A stretch of 64,000 nucleotides of DNA from Chryseobacterium aahli (GTDB lineage Bacteria > Bacteroidota > Bacteroidia > Flavobacteriales > Weeksellaceae). Below the pieces are notes generated by a model that did not search any database, was not told the origin of the DNA, and saw only the letters and a list, made by a program, of their open reading frames with translations. The position numbers and the translations under genes were made by a program. The stretch is from assembly GCF_022699665.1 (NCBI RefSeq), contig NZ_JALDNB010000005.1, forward strand, positions 119,291-183,290, in the 5' to 3' direction. Each line of letters begins with the position of its first letter. Position 1 is the stretch's first letter. Shown one piece after another: positions 15,330 to 25,800 of this stretch.

Positions 15330-17082
15330 CAGATGTTGTTTCGCCCATAATAATTCCTTGCTTTTTAAGGATTCTTGGTGTTACAAAACCATAGAATGCA
15401 AGATATACAAAGCAAAGAATCGGGATTACATAAGAAAAATGAGTCCAAGTGATTCCCATCACACCTTCAGGACTTGTTTTATCAAAGTCACAAATCCATC
15501 CCTGAATTAGAGGGATGATACCGCCACCCAAAATCATCATTACTAAGAATGAAGATGCTTTTCCGGTATTTTTCCCAAGTCCTGCAATAGCAAGGTCGAA
15601 AATTGACGGCCACATAATCGAACAGAATAATCCTCCTGAAATGAAGAAATATTTAGCAATTTCTTTATCTGGATAAACCAAACCTAAAATCATCATCACA
15701 ACACCAGCAATCCCAAAGATCATAAGCGTTTTTCCGGCTGCTTTCCCGCCAATAAAACTCATGATGATAAAAGCAAGAATCCAGAATGCGTAAATGTAAA
15801 AGCTTGAAACGTCTTTGCCACTCAGTTCGTTAGCGAAAATGATGATAGCAAATGCTATAAAAGGAACTATAAGTTTCATCAACATATTGGTCGTTTTAGA
15901 CATATTAAATACATTGATACTGCCATTCCATCTTCCGATCATTAAGCTTCCCCAATATAAAGATACGAATGGAGCAATGTTATGTTCTAAAACTCCTCCA
16001 AATTCTTTAGTATGAAGCAGTGCAGGAAGATTACTGATGATAGAAACTTCTACACCTACATAAATAAAGATTGCAAGCATTCCTAAATAAAGCTGCGGAT
16101 ATTTAAAGATGCTGAATTTAGCTGAACCTTCTTCAATGTCGGCCTCTTCTTCTTTCGCAGGGTCTTCAATTTTTGAAAAGAGCATAAAGATAGCGACCAA
16201 AATAAAAGCGATCCCTAAAACAATGAAAGGCATTTTAACCTCTTTCAGATGATCTTTCACAAATCCTATAGGATAGGATATATTGGTAGATCTCTGCTTG
16301 ATCTCTCCTAGTTTAGATGTGTATACATCAACCTGCGAATCACTTGCAGAAGTATTTTGTGCAATTGATGCTAGCTGAGTATCTAGATCGGCTATATTTT
16401 TTTCAACAGTTGTGATGACTTCGTTTACTTTCGCAGGGTCATCTTGTCTGTCATTTCGTAATTCCAGAATATTTTTCGAAAGCTCGTCTTTATGAGTTTG
16501 GTATTCCTTTTTTACGATTTCAATTTTAGTTAAATGAGTGTCTTTGGGTTTAGAATCTTCTTTGTTCCCCATTCCGAAAAGAACGATACCCAAAAGGATA
16601 GGGCCAATGGTGGTTCCTAATGAATTGATACCTCCTGCTAATGTTAAACGGTGTGCTCCGGTTTCGGCACTTCCCATTTTGATTGCAAGAGGATTAGCAA
16701 CAATCTGCTGTACAGAAAAACCAAGTCCTACAATAAATAAAGCTGCTAAGAAAAACCAAAAATTGGCTGCAGCAGCAGCCGGAACAAATAGAAATGCTCC
16801 AAATGCAGACAGGACTAAACCAACCGCAAGTGTTTTTTTATAGCCGAATTTCTGAAGGATATCACTTTTTAAAGAAATGATAAAAAAGATGACAGATCCT
16901 ATAAAATAAGCAACATAAAATGCCCAGGCTACAAGCTGACTTTGCACTTGTGACAGTACAAACCATTTCTTAAAAACCGGGATAAGAATGTCATTACTTG
17001 CTGCAACAAATCCCCAAAAGAAAAAAACTACGATTAAGGATAAAAATTGCGACCATTTAGTCTGTTGTGGTTTTGAATCCAT
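15319..17082 (-). CDS. Sugar MFS transporter (FucP/GluP type) with long TM5-TM6 loop
   Basis: A major facilitator protein of 587 residues, against about 410-440 for FucP, GluP or NagP relatives. It shows the family start (LSLIVVFFFWGFVAASNDILIPVFKKWF), VANPLAIKMG and AGGINSLGTTIGPILLG. The extra length is a polar insertion at about residues 172-280, between helices 5 and 6, rich in Lys, Asp, Glu and Gln with heptad-like spacing (KKEYQTHKDELSKNILELR). By topology this loop faces the periplasm. The likely substrate is a hexose or N-acetylhexosamine with proton symport. It is coupled to the DUF3810 gene. Confidence 0.85.
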   Translation of the reverse strand: MDSKPQQTKWSQFLSLIVVFFFWGFVAASNDILIPVFKKWFVLSQVQSQLVAWAFYVAYFIGSVIFFIISLKSDILQKFGYKKTLAVGLVLSAFGAFLFVPAAAAANFWFFLAALFIVGLGFSVQQIVANPLAIKMGSAETGAHRLTLAGGINSLGTTIGPILLGIVLFGMGNKEDSKPKDTHLTKIEIVKKEYQTHKDELSKNILELRNDRQDDPAKVNEVITTVEKNIADLDTQLASIAQNTSASDSQVDVYTSKLGEIKQRSTNISYPIGFVKDHLKEVKMPFIVLGIAFILVAIFMLFSKIEDPAKEEEADIEEGSAKFSIFKYPQLYLGMLAIFIYVGVEVSIISNLPALLHTKEFGGVLEHNIAPFVSLYWGSLMIGRWNGSINVFNMSKTTNMLMKLIVPFIAFAIIIFANELSGKDVSSFYIYAFWILAFIIMSFIGGKAAGKTLMIFGIAGVVMMILGLVYPDKEIAKYFFISGGLFCSIMWPSIFDLAIAGLGKNTGKASSFLVMMILGGGIIPLIQGWICDFDKTSPEGVMGITWTHFSYVIPILCFVYLAFYGFVTPRILKKQGIIMGETTSGGH

Positions 17083-17101
17083 ATATTAAAATTAAGTTAA
17101 A

Positions 17102-17109
17102 CAAATATA
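17102..17109 (-). promoter_or_regulatory. -7 promoter element of the MFS gene
   Basis: On the minus strand this reads TATATTTG (TAnnTTTG), 19 bases upstream of the transporter ATG, which separates it from the acyltransferase gene upstream. Confidence 0.5.
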
Positions 17110-17123
17110 ATTTTTTTCTTTGA

Positions 17124-17849
17124 TTAACCGAGTTCTGTTAAAGTTTTTTTTATTGTCTCAAATGAAGACAATTTTAAGTCTTTCGGAGAGTCTGTTGGTG
17201 CGAGAATATCGTTGAAGTAAACTTTTACTTTTCCGGGGAAACCTTTTGAGTTGTCAAACGGAAACATTTCCTTTAAGCCAATAAAAGTAAATACCGCAAT
17301 TGGTGAATGATGTTTTGAAGATAAAGTGAATGCGCCATCTTTAAACTGATCTAAAACAATAGAAGTATCATCTGGAACTCCACCTTCCGGAAAAAGTACG
17401 ATGCTGTTGCCTTCTTCCATTTTTTCTGCGCATCTTCGGTAAACATCGGCGCGGCTTCTAGGGCTGCTTCGGTCAACCATTACACAAATCCGTTTATAAA
17501 TCGTTCCAAAAATCGGAATTTTCACCAATTCTTTTTTTCCAACATAACAAAGCGGATGATTGGGAAATAAAATACACGGAAGCATGATATCCATAATCGA
17601 AGTGTGATTAGAGATGACAACGTACTGGGTATTTTTATCGATTTTCTTATCAGTAAGATTGATGAGCTCGTATCTCATTCCCATTCCGTAAAAAACTCCG
17701 TAACACCAGATTCTGATGAAAATGTAAGCGTACTTGTAGGTTTTCTTGTTGAGAGAAAATAAGTAAACAGGTAAACCTAATAAGATTGTCAGCAAGAATG
17801 CCAAAACCACTAACCAAAACCTCCAGAGATAATTTAAAATCTTTACCAC
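17124..17849 (-). CDS. 1-acyl-sn-glycerol-3-phosphate acyltransferase (PlsC-like)
   Basis: A 241-residue inner-membrane enzyme that adds the second acyl chain in phosphatidate synthesis. An N-terminal membrane helix (FWLVVLAFLLTILLGLPVYLF, 11-31) precedes the catalytic NHTSIMD block (H82, D87). Block 2 is near 118-128 (YKRICVMVDRSSPRS), block 3 is FPEGG (153-157) and block 4 is HHSPIAVFTF. All four acyltransferase blocks are present. A GtrA-like gene ends 3 bases before its start, so the pair is one operon. Confidence 0.92.
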   Translation of the reverse strand: MVKILNYLWRFWLVVLAFLLTILLGLPVYLFSLNKKTYKYAYIFIRIWCYGVFYGMGMRYELINLTDKKIDKNTQYVVISNHTSIMDIMLPCILFPNHPLCYVGKKELVKIPIFGTIYKRICVMVDRSSPRSRADVYRRCAEKMEEGNSIVLFPEGGVPDDTSIVLDQFKDGAFTLSSKHHSPIAVFTFIGLKEMFPFDNSKGFPGKVKVYFNDILAPTDSPKDLKLSSFETIKKTLTELG

Positions 17850-17852
17850 AAA

Positions 17853-18311
17853 TCAACCGTTAAAAATTACTTTTTTCTTCACCGAATAGTTCAGAATGGA
17901 AACCAATAGAATCGCTGCGATTTTACTGATCATTTCCGGACTCAAGGTATAAAAAATTAAATCAATATTATCTTTAAATATAAAGCTGTAGAATATCTGG
18001 AAGAAAAATAAACTTAATAATGTAGAAACGAAAGATACACCCATGAAATAAACAAACTCTCTTCTTTTGGAATGTTTTCCTCTTTCAAAAACAAACCAAA
18101 TGCTTAGAAAGTAATTGGATAGAATTCCGCAACTCGTAGAGAAAATGTTACTGAATGGAAAATGGATCCCATGAAAATTCTGTTCCTGAGAGAATATCTG
18201 CGGAAGGTAAGTGCTGAAAATCTTAAAACTCCCAATTTCTACAATGGCACTCAGTCCGCCGGCGATAATGAAAAACAGGACTTGTTTGTGTCGTAGTAAT
18301 AGTTCTCTCAT
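17853..18311 (-). CDS. GtrA-like membrane protein
   Basis: A 152-residue protein with four membrane helices: FFIIAGGLSAIVEIGSFKIF, NIFSTSCGILSNYFLSIWFVF, VYFMGVSFVSTLLSLFFFQIFY and ISKIAAILLVSILNYSVKK. The order, the SNYFLSIWFVFE segment and the final NYSVKKKVIF are typical of GtrA/DPMS-type proteins, which move polyprenyl-linked sugars or help glycosyltransferases at the membrane. No glycosyltransferase is adjacent; a phospholipid acyltransferase follows 3 bases downstream. Confidence 0.87.
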   Translation of the reverse strand: MRELLLRHKQVLFFIIAGGLSAIVEIGSFKIFSTYLPQIFSQEQNFHGIHFPFSNIFSTSCGILSNYFLSIWFVFERGKHSKRREFVYFMGVSFVSTLLSLFFFQIFYSFIFKDNIDLIFYTLSPEMISKIAAILLVSILNYSVKKKVIFNG

Positions 18312-18327
18312 ATATTTTAGTAATGTG

Positions 18328-18335
18328 CAAATTTA
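18328..18335 (-). promoter_or_regulatory. -7 promoter element of the gtrA-like/plsC operon
   Basis: On the minus strand this reads TAAATTTG, a match to TAnnTTTG, 16 bases upstream of the start codon. Confidence 0.5.
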
Positions 18336-18540
18336 TAACTATATGTTAAACAGTGAAAAAAGTTGTTAAATTTTTTTTTCGTCTCAAAATAATTTCTAAA
18401 TTTAATTTTCAGAAAGAAACAGAATCTACCTGATACTAAATTCATTTTCAACTCATTCTGTTGATGGTTTTTCTATCTTGTACCAAGCGATTGAGGCAGT
18501 TTGCTCAAATTTTACACATTAAAAACAATCAAATATTTGT

Positions 18541-18804
18541 ATGAAATCTCAAAACAAATACAGGAAATTTCAGCTTCAGCAACAAAATATTGAAGCTTTA
18601 GAAAAAGAAAATACCCGTTTCAAAAGAGTATATTCAGAGTATGAAAATATGTCAGATGAACTTTGGAATCTGGAGAATAAAGAAGGAGAACCTATTCCCG
18701 ACGACTTTATAAACGCTATGGTCATGCAGACCTCTTATCTTGAAGAGGAGATAGAAGACTGGCTTATACAGTTTAACCAAAATAAAAACGAAATCAAAAG
18801 CTGA
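18541..18804 (+). CDS. Small coiled-coil protein, unknown function
   Basis: An 87-residue cytoplasmic protein, strongly charged. Residues 8-45 form a predicted coiled coil (QQQNIEALEKENTRFKRV), and an acidic second helix follows (TSYLEEEIEDWLIQ). No family recognised. It sits alone, 86 bases before a kinase gene on the same strand. Coding status is supported by length, codon use and the absence of a competing frame. Confidence 0.6.
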   Translation: MKSQNKYRKFQLQQQNIEALEKENTRFKRVYSEYENMSDELWNLENKEGEPIPDDFINAMVMQTSYLEEEIEDWLIQFNQNKNEIKS

Positions 18805-18890
18805 GCTTAATCATTAAGAGGGTTTCCTTGTCTGTTTTTAAAGGCTATTTAAAGATAAATTCATAATTTAGCACTCTTAAAATAAGAATT

Positions 18891-19742
18891 ATGGTTGCTA
18901 TTGTTGATAGTGGTTCTACAAAATCAGATTGGGTAATTTTAGATGAATTCAAAAATGTTTTTCTGAAAACAGAAACCATTGGTTTCAACCCCAATTTTAT
19001 CAGCAGAGAACTTATTGTTCCGGAAATTGAAAAGAATACAAGCTTAAACTCTGTTAAAAACTCAATTACCAAAATTTATTTCTATGGCTCAGGGTGTGGT
19101 GTGAAACAAAACTGCGAGACTATAGAACATGAAGTAGGAAGGGTTTTTACTAATGCTAAAATTTCTGTAAGAGAAGATTTGGCAGCGGCTGCATTTGCTG
19201 CATACAACGGAAAACCTGCAATTGTTTGCATCATGGGAACTGGCTCCAATTCTTGTTATTTTGACGGTGAAAATTTAAAAATAAAACTTCCTTCACTCGG
19301 TATTCTTATTGGTGATGAAGGAAGCGGAAGTGCGATTGGAAAACAATTGGTGCGCAGATTTTTTATGCAGAAACTTCCTCAGGATCTTCATGAAGAATTT
19401 GAAAACACCTATCATTTGACGATTGAGGAGGCATTGAAAAACATGTATCACAGCACAAGACCCAATGCTTTTCTTGCAGATTTTAATAAATTTGTGGTAG
19501 AGAGAAAAGATCATCCTTATTTTGTTCAAATGGTTTCCGAAGAGATGAAAAATTTCTTCGAATATCAGGTGATTCCTTACGAGGAATCAAAAGAATCCGA
19601 GATTAATTTTATCGGATCCATTGCTTATTATTACGAAAATATTCTACGTTCTGTAGCTTCAGAACTTCAATTGAATGTGGGGCACGTTGTACAAAAACCT
19701 ATCGAAAGTTTAGTCAACTACCATATTAAATATATACTATAA
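18891..19742 (+). CDS. BadF/BadG-type sugar kinase, N-acetylglucosamine kinase-like
   Basis: A 283-residue ASKHA-fold kinase. The phosphate-1 loop is DSGSTKSDW (6-14), the likely catalytic base is the Asp in REDLAAAAFA (about 96), and phosphate-2 is IMGTGSNS (114-121) with GDEGSGSAIGKQL after it. The pattern fits the BadF/BadG/BcrA family branch that contains eukaryote-like N-acetylglucosamine kinase. In Flavobacteriia it probably salvages cell-wall or chitin amino sugars; substrate inferred. Malic enzyme starts 16 bases downstream. Confidence 0.85.
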   Translation: MVAIVDSGSTKSDWVILDEFKNVFLKTETIGFNPNFISRELIVPEIEKNTSLNSVKNSITKIYFYGSGCGVKQNCETIEHEVGRVFTNAKISVREDLAAAAFAAYNGKPAIVCIMGTGSNSCYFDGENLKIKLPSLGILIGDEGSGSAIGKQLVRRFFMQKLPQDLHEEFENTYHLTIEEALKNMYHSTRPNAFLADFNKFVVERKDHPYFVQMVSEEMKNFFEYQVIPYEESKESEINFIGSIAYYYENILRSVASELQLNVGHVVQKPIESLVNYHIKYIL

Positions 19743-19758
19743 AAAAACAGAAAATTCT

Positions 19759-22047
19759 ATGTCGAATAAAACTAACCGCGACGAAAAAAATTTCAATCAG
19801 GCCGCGCTAGACTATCATAAAGCAGAACCGAAAGGAAAAATTGAAGTCATTCCTTCAAAACCACACTCTTCGCAGAGAGATTTGTCACTGGCATATTCTC
19901 CGGGAGTTGCCGTGCCTTGTATGGAAATTCACCATCATCCTGAAACGGTTTATGATTACACAGGAAAAGGAAATTTGGTTGCAGTAATCTCAAACGGAAC
20001 AGCGGTTCTTGGTTTGGGAGACATCGGTGCCGAAGCTTCAAAGCCTGTAATGGAAGGGAAAGGTCTTTTGTTTAAAATTTTCGCAGACATCAATGTTTTT
20101 GATATTGAAATCGACGAAAAAGATCCTGATAAATTTATTCAGATTGTAAAAGGTATTGCCCCAACTTTTGGAGGAATCAACCTTGAAGACATCAAAGCTC
20201 CCGAAGCTTTTTATATCGAACAAAGATTAAAAGAGGAATTGGATATTCCGTTGATGCACGACGATCAGCATGGAACAGCGATTATTTCTGCGGCAGCATT
20301 GATTAATTCACTTCAAATTGCCAATAAAAATATCGAAGAAGTAAAAATGGTTGTGAATGGGGCGGGAGCAGCAGCTGTTGCCTGTACCAATCTTTATATT
20401 TCTTTAGGTTTAAAAAGAGAAAATGTATTGATGTGCGACAGCAAAGGAGTTATCAATCATAAAAGAGAAAACCTTACGCCAGAGAAAATAGATTTTATTG
20501 CTCAGACTGATATTGAAACTTTAGAAGATGCTTGTAAAGGTGCTGATGTTTTCATTGGTTTATCTAAAGGAAATGTTATGACGCCGGAGATGTTGAGCAG
20601 CATGGCAGAAAATCCGATTGTTTTCGCATTGTCAAATCCTGATCCTGAGATTGCTTATGATCTGGCACTTGCTACAAGAAAAGATGTGATCATGGCAACG
20701 GGAAGAAGTGATTATCCTAACCAAGTGAACAACGTTCTTGGTTTCCCTTATATTTTCCGAGGAGCATTGGATGTTCAGGCAAAAGGAATTAATGAAGAAA
20801 TGAAATTAGCGGCCGTTCACGCAATTGCTAATTTAGCGAAAGAACCAGTTCCTGAAGCGGTAATTTTAGCTTATAACGTTCAGAATTTACAATTCGGAAG
20901 AGAATATTTCATTCCGAAACCATTTGACAACAGATTAATTACCAAAGTATCAAGTGCAGTTGCAAAAGCAGCGATTGAAAGCGGAATCGCTAGAAAAACT
21001 ATTGCAGATTTCGACGAATACGAAACTCAGCTTCTCGACAGAATGGGAAGAGATGAGAAGTTGGTAAGAATGATGCAGAACCGTGCAAAAGCAAATCCGA
21101 AAAGAATTACTTTGGGCAACGCTGAAGAATATAATGTTTTAAAAGCCGCACAAATTCTTTACGAAGAAGGAATTGCTTACCCAAGTCTTTTAGGAGATAA
21201 AAAATACGTCAAAGAACAAATGGAGCGTTTCGGAATCAACATTGATGTTCCGATTATCGATCCGAGTGATGACGACCAGAAAGAAAACAGAAAAAAATAC
21301 AGAGAAACACTTTGGAAACTTCGTCAGAGAAAAGGGGTGAATGAGTACAAAGCCAAAAAATTCGTACGCCAAAGAGATTATTTTGGTCCTTTGATGTTGA
21401 AACATGGGGATACAGACGGATTGATTGTAGGCTTCTCTAAAAATTATGTTTCGACTCTAAGACCTGTTTTAGAAGTAATCGAAAAAGAAAAAGGGGTAGA
21501 GAAAGTGGCAGCAATGATGATGATTTTGTCTGAAAAGAAACCAATTTTCTTCGCAGATACTTCAATTAATCAAAATCCTACAGCTGAAGATTTGGTGAAT
21601 ATTGCTAAAATGGCAGAACACACCGTAAAATCTTTTGCGATCGAACCAAGAATTGCGATGTTAGGTTTTGAAAACTTTGCAGCGATTTCTGAAACTTCGA
21701 AGAAGGTTGCAAAGGCAGTAACGATTCTTCATGAGAAATTTCCGAAAATGATTGTTGATGGAGAAATTCAGCCGGATTTTGCGATGAATGCAGATCATTT
21801 AAGTGACTATCCATTCTCGAAATTAGGAACTACTCCGGCAAACACATTCATCTTCCCGAATTTGGAATCTGCTAATTTATCGTACAAAATCATCAGAGGA
21901 ATGAAGGTTGCGCAGGTAATCGGACCGATTTTGATGGGACTGAAACAGCCTGTTCACGTTTTACAAATGCGTTCAAGTGTTGATGAGATTGTGAATCTTG
22001 CAACGGTTGCGGTTCTGGATGCGCAGAGAAGAGAAAGTAAAAAATAA
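19759..22047 (+). CDS. maeB: NADP-dependent malic enzyme with phosphotransacetylase-like domain
   Basis: A 762-residue cytoplasmic enzyme converting malate to pyruvate and CO2 with NADP. The malic half (1 to about 430) has YSPGVAVPC, the catalytic Lys in GAEASKPVMEGKG, DIFDIE-type metal ligands around NVFDIEIDEKDP, DDQHGTAII and the nucleotide-binding GAGAAAVACTNLY. The C-terminal half (about 435-762) is a phosphotransacetylase-like domain, usually without acetyltransferase activity but regulating the enzyme through acetyl-CoA in MaeB proteins. It lies close behind a sugar-kinase gene; a strong terminator follows. Confidence 0.95.
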   Translation: MSNKTNRDEKNFNQAALDYHKAEPKGKIEVIPSKPHSSQRDLSLAYSPGVAVPCMEIHHHPETVYDYTGKGNLVAVISNGTAVLGLGDIGAEASKPVMEGKGLLFKIFADINVFDIEIDEKDPDKFIQIVKGIAPTFGGINLEDIKAPEAFYIEQRLKEELDIPLMHDDQHGTAIISAAALINSLQIANKNIEEVKMVVNGAGAAAVACTNLYISLGLKRENVLMCDSKGVINHKRENLTPEKIDFIAQTDIETLEDACKGADVFIGLSKGNVMTPEMLSSMAENPIVFALSNPDPEIAYDLALATRKDVIMATGRSDYPNQVNNVLGFPYIFRGALDVQAKGINEEMKLAAVHAIANLAKEPVPEAVILAYNVQNLQFGREYFIPKPFDNRLITKVSSAVAKAAIESGIARKTIADFDEYETQLLDRMGRDEKLVRMMQNRAKANPKRITLGNAEEYNVLKAAQILYEEGIAYPSLLGDKKYVKEQMERFGINIDVPIIDPSDDDQKENRKKYRETLWKLRQRKGVNEYKAKKFVRQRDYFGPLMLKHGDTDGLIVGFSKNYVSTLRPVLEVIEKEKGVEKVAAMMMILSEKKPIFFADTSINQNPTAEDLVNIAKMAEHTVKSFAIEPRIAMLGFENFAAISETSKKVAKAVTILHEKFPKMIVDGEIQPDFAMNADHLSDYPFSKLGTTPANTFIFPNLESANLSYKIIRGMKVAQVIGPILMGLKQPVHVLQMRSSVDEIVNLATVAVLDAQRRESKK

Positions 22048-22070
22048 ATTACTTACTTTTTGTAAATATA

Positions 22071-22098
22071 AAAACTCCAAATTATTTTGGAGTTTTTT
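22071..22098 (+). terminator. Terminator after malic enzyme
   Basis: An 11-base-pair hairpin (aaaactccaaa / tttggagtttt, loop ttat) followed by Ts. Confidence 0.9.
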
Positions 22099-22191
22099 GT
22101 TTTTTTTTAGTTAAATCATTGTATTTGCAATGACAAAAAAAGTTAAATATCATTCTTGTGTTAAATGAATTTATTACTTAGTTTAAATTAC

Positions 22192-22199
22192 TATATTTG
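22192..22199 (+). promoter_or_regulatory. -7 promoter element of ruvA-sprA
   Basis: TATATTTG, 17-20 bases before the ruvA start, after the malic-enzyme terminator. It probably drives both ruvA and sprA. Confidence 0.55.
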
Positions 22200-22215
22200 G
22201 AAGTTATAAAAATTA

Positions 22216-22803
22216 ATGATGATATTTTCTTTACAAGGAATTGTTCAGGAGCTTACACCAACTTACACCGTAATCAATGTCAATGGCGTTGGGTACTATG
22301 TTGGTATCAGTCTGATGACTTCACAAACCCTGACTTTGAATCAGGAGACCATGCTTTTTATTCAGCAAATTATACGCGAAGACGCACATTTACTTTTCGG
22401 TTTTAAGACTCGTTTAGAAAAAGAAATGTTTAATCTCTTAATAAGTGTTAACGGTGTCGGTGCTGTATCAGCATTGATTTTACTGTCAACCTTAAGCCTT
22501 TCTGAGATTGCTACAGCTATACTTTCCAAAAATAGTGCCGTTATTCAGAAAGCGAAAGGTTTGGGGACAAAAACAGCGGAGAGAATCATCGTCGATTTGA
22601 AAGATAAAGTCCAGAAATTCGGCAGTGCAGAAGAAAATAATTCTGTTCTGGCAAATAATAAAAGTAAGGATGAGGCGTTATCTGCATTAGAAGTTTTAGG
22701 GATTTCTAAGAGGATGAGTGAGAAGATTGCTGATCGTATCATCAAGCAGCATCCGGAGATTTCTGTTGAAGAATTGGTAAAACAAATTTTAAAAAATATT
22801 TAA
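22216..22803 (+). CDS. ruvA: Holliday junction branch-migration protein RuvA
   Basis: RuvA binds four-way junctions as a tetramer and recruits the RuvB motor. The 195-residue length is usual. Domain I carries GIVQELTPTYTVINVNGVGYYVGIS, domain II holds the paired helix-hairpin-helix motifs (LISVNGVGAVSALILLS and AKGLGTKTAERIIVDLKDK), and domain III is at the C-terminus (SKDEALSALEVLGISKRM). Family proteins normally begin MIxxLxG, so the ATG at 22219 may be the true start rather than 22216. sprA begins 3 bases after its stop, a linkage seen in other Flavobacteriia. Confidence 0.97.
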   Translation: MMIFSLQGIVQELTPTYTVINVNGVGYYVGISLMTSQTLTLNQETMLFIQQIIREDAHLLFGFKTRLEKEMFNLLISVNGVGAVSALILLSTLSLSEIATAILSKNSAVIQKAKGLGTKTAERIIVDLKDKVQKFGSAEENNSVLANNKSKDEALSALEVLGISKRMSEKIADRIIKQHPEISVEELVKQILKNI

Positions 22804-22806
22804 CTT

Positions 22807-25800
22807 TTGGTGGAAAATAATAAGTTTCTCAAGATATATTCGTTACTGTCATTTTTATTCTTGTCAATAAATCTATTTGGGCAGGTAAATCCGGACGCAT
22901 TTTCGATAAAAAGAGATTACAAAGTAAGTGATCCTACCTATTACGAAGGCTACTACGATATCAAAACCGGGATGTACTATGTATATCCTAAAATCGGAAA
23001 TACCATTACGGGTCAGCCCACTGCAATGTCGCCGGAAGATTACAAAGAATTCATGGAGGCTCAGCAGGCAAGAGCTTATTATAAAGATAAATCTGAAAGA
23101 TACAGTTTGCTTTTCAGAAAAGATACTTCCGAGGCTCAGAGAAAAGGTTTGATACCTTCTTTGACCATCAATAACAGGCTTTTTGAAGCCATTTTTGGAA
23201 GTAATAAAATTGAAATTATTCCTTCGGGATATGCCTCTTTTGATTTTGCAGGTTTGTATCAGAAAATCGATAACCCTTTAATTTTACCTCAAAACAGAAC
23301 CAGTTTTACCTTCGATATCGACCAAAGAATTCAGTTGGGTTTAATAGGAAAAGTAGGTGAAAATCTTCAGCTAAAAGCCAACTACGATACACAAAGTGGT
23401 TTTGCTTTTGAGAACCGAATGAATTTGGTTTGGCAGGCAAAAGGAAGCTGGAAAGATCTTCAGACAAAAGGTTTGGGAGAAGTCAACAAACCAAGCGCCG
23501 GAGGTGAAGACAAAATCATCAAAAGAGTTGAATTTGGTAACGTAAATATGCCGCTTTCTACAAGCTTAATTCGTGGTTCAGAATCACTTTTCGGGGTGAA
23601 AACTGAATTTCAATTAGGAAAAACTTACGGAACGGTAGTGCTTTCACAACAACAAGGTGAGGCCAGAAATATTGTCGTACAGGGCGGTGGTGTGATGAAT
23701 ACTTTTAAAGTAAACGCTATTGATTACGAAGATAATCAGCATTATTTCATTGGACATTATTTCCTTAACAATTATGATAATGCGTTACTGAATTACCCGC
23801 AAATCAACTCAAGAATCAGCATCAGCAGAATGGAAGTCTGGGTTTTAGATCAAGGGAATTCCAATTTAGCCTATCAGAAAAGTATTGTCGGTGTACGAGA
23901 TTTGGGAGACGGAGCTTCTGGCTTGCCAGATAACTCTCAAAATGGAATTTATTCTGCTGTTACCGGTTTAGGAGCAGGTTTGCGTGATGCTAATTCTGCG
24001 TACAATACAATCGCCGGACAGGTTCTTCCCAATTCAACAGGTGGAACGGAAGCTTACACAGATGGCGAACAATTTATATTTAACAGAAAAGCAAGAAGAT
24101 TAACGAGTACAGAATTTACCTTTCATCCACAGTTAGGGTATATTTCATTAAATCAAAGGCTGAATGATAATCAGCTTTTGGCAGTTTCTTATTCTTACAC
24201 CGTAAACGGAACCAACCAGGTTTATAAAGTCGGAGAATTCTCTGAGGAAAGTCCGGTTTTGGTAACTAAAGTTTTGAAACCGAATACCACTGTAAAAACA
24301 ACATCACCAATGTGGAAATTGATGATGAAGAATATTTATGCTTTGGATGCGGGTCAGGTTGATCAGGATGGTTTCATTTTAAATATTTATTATAGAGATG
24401 CACAAACCGGAGGCAAGGTAAATTATCTCCCAAACACTTCTGTGCAGGATACCAATTTATTGAAATTATTAAACTGGGATCGACTGAATGTCAACGGCGA
24501 TTTACAGAATAGTAACGGAGTTCTCGGTGACGGAGTTTTTGACTTTGTCAACGGAATCACCATCCGTCCGGAATTAGGAAAACTAATTTACACCAAGGTA
24601 GAACCTTTCGGAAGTTATATGGCCGGTCTCGTGGGGAATAATCCACAATATGTCTTTACAGATTTATACACCCAGCAAAAACAAGTAGCAACATCAAGTA
24701 ACCTTGCTCAGCGATACACGATGGAAGGTCGTTACAAAGGTGCTCAGGGACAGGGTATTTCTTTAGGTGCAGTAAATGTACCTCAGGGTTCTGTAAAAGT
24801 TGCTGCAAACGGGGTACAATTGACAGAAGGTGTCGACTTTACCGTTGATTATATGCTTGGGACAGTAACCATCATCAATGAAAACGTAAAACAGTCTGGT
24901 CAGGCAATCAATATTTCATTAGAAAATCAGCTGACTTTCAATACTCAGAGAAAAAGATTTTTAGGGGTAAATTTAGAAAGAAGAGTCAGTGAGAACTTTA
25001 TCTTCGGTGGAACGGTTGTTAATTATTCTGAATCTCCGCTTACCCAAAAAGTAAATTACGGTCAGGAAGCCGTTAATAATACGATGGCGGGCATCAACAT
25101 GATGTACAACAATCAGCTTCCTTTCCTGACAAGATTAACAGATAAAATTCCTGGAATCAATACGGAAGCACCATCCAATTTGAATTTCAAAATGGAAGGA
25201 GCATATTTACTTCCAGGAATCAATAAAGGAACAAATGATCAGTCATACATTGACGATTTTGAACAAACGACTTCAAAAATTTCATTAAAAGAACCTGCAG
25301 CATGGAGTTTAGCTTCAAAACCTGAAAAAAATCAAAATTATCCGATTTTCAGTGGGGCAGGAGCTAATGATAATGTTACCAACGGTTACGGTAGAGGTTT
25401 GCTATCTTGGTATAATATTGACCCGAGATTCTGGGGAGTTGGAGGTAGAGCTCCGGCAGGAATTACGGCGCAGTCAGTTTCCAATCACGCTTCGAGAAGG
25501 GTGCAGTTCTCAGAAATCTTTAACAATAGGGATTTCGTAGCGGGTGAGCAGACATTTACCAATACTTTTGATATTTCATATTATCCTTCAGAAAAAGGTC
25601 CTTATAACGTTAATCCAAATTCGGAAACGGTTCAGCAAAGATGGGCAGGGATTATGAGACCGATTCAGGTTTCCAACTTTGTGAATTCAAACATCGAATA
25701 TGTAGAATTCTGGATGATGGACCCTTATGCTGACGGAAATAACTTAGGTACAGATCCTAAACTTTTGCTTCATTTAGGAAACGTAAGTGAAGATATTTTG

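Noticed and set aside
22197..22406. 69-codon frame overlapping the ruvA start
   Set aside because: A shadow frame of ruvA with no independent support.
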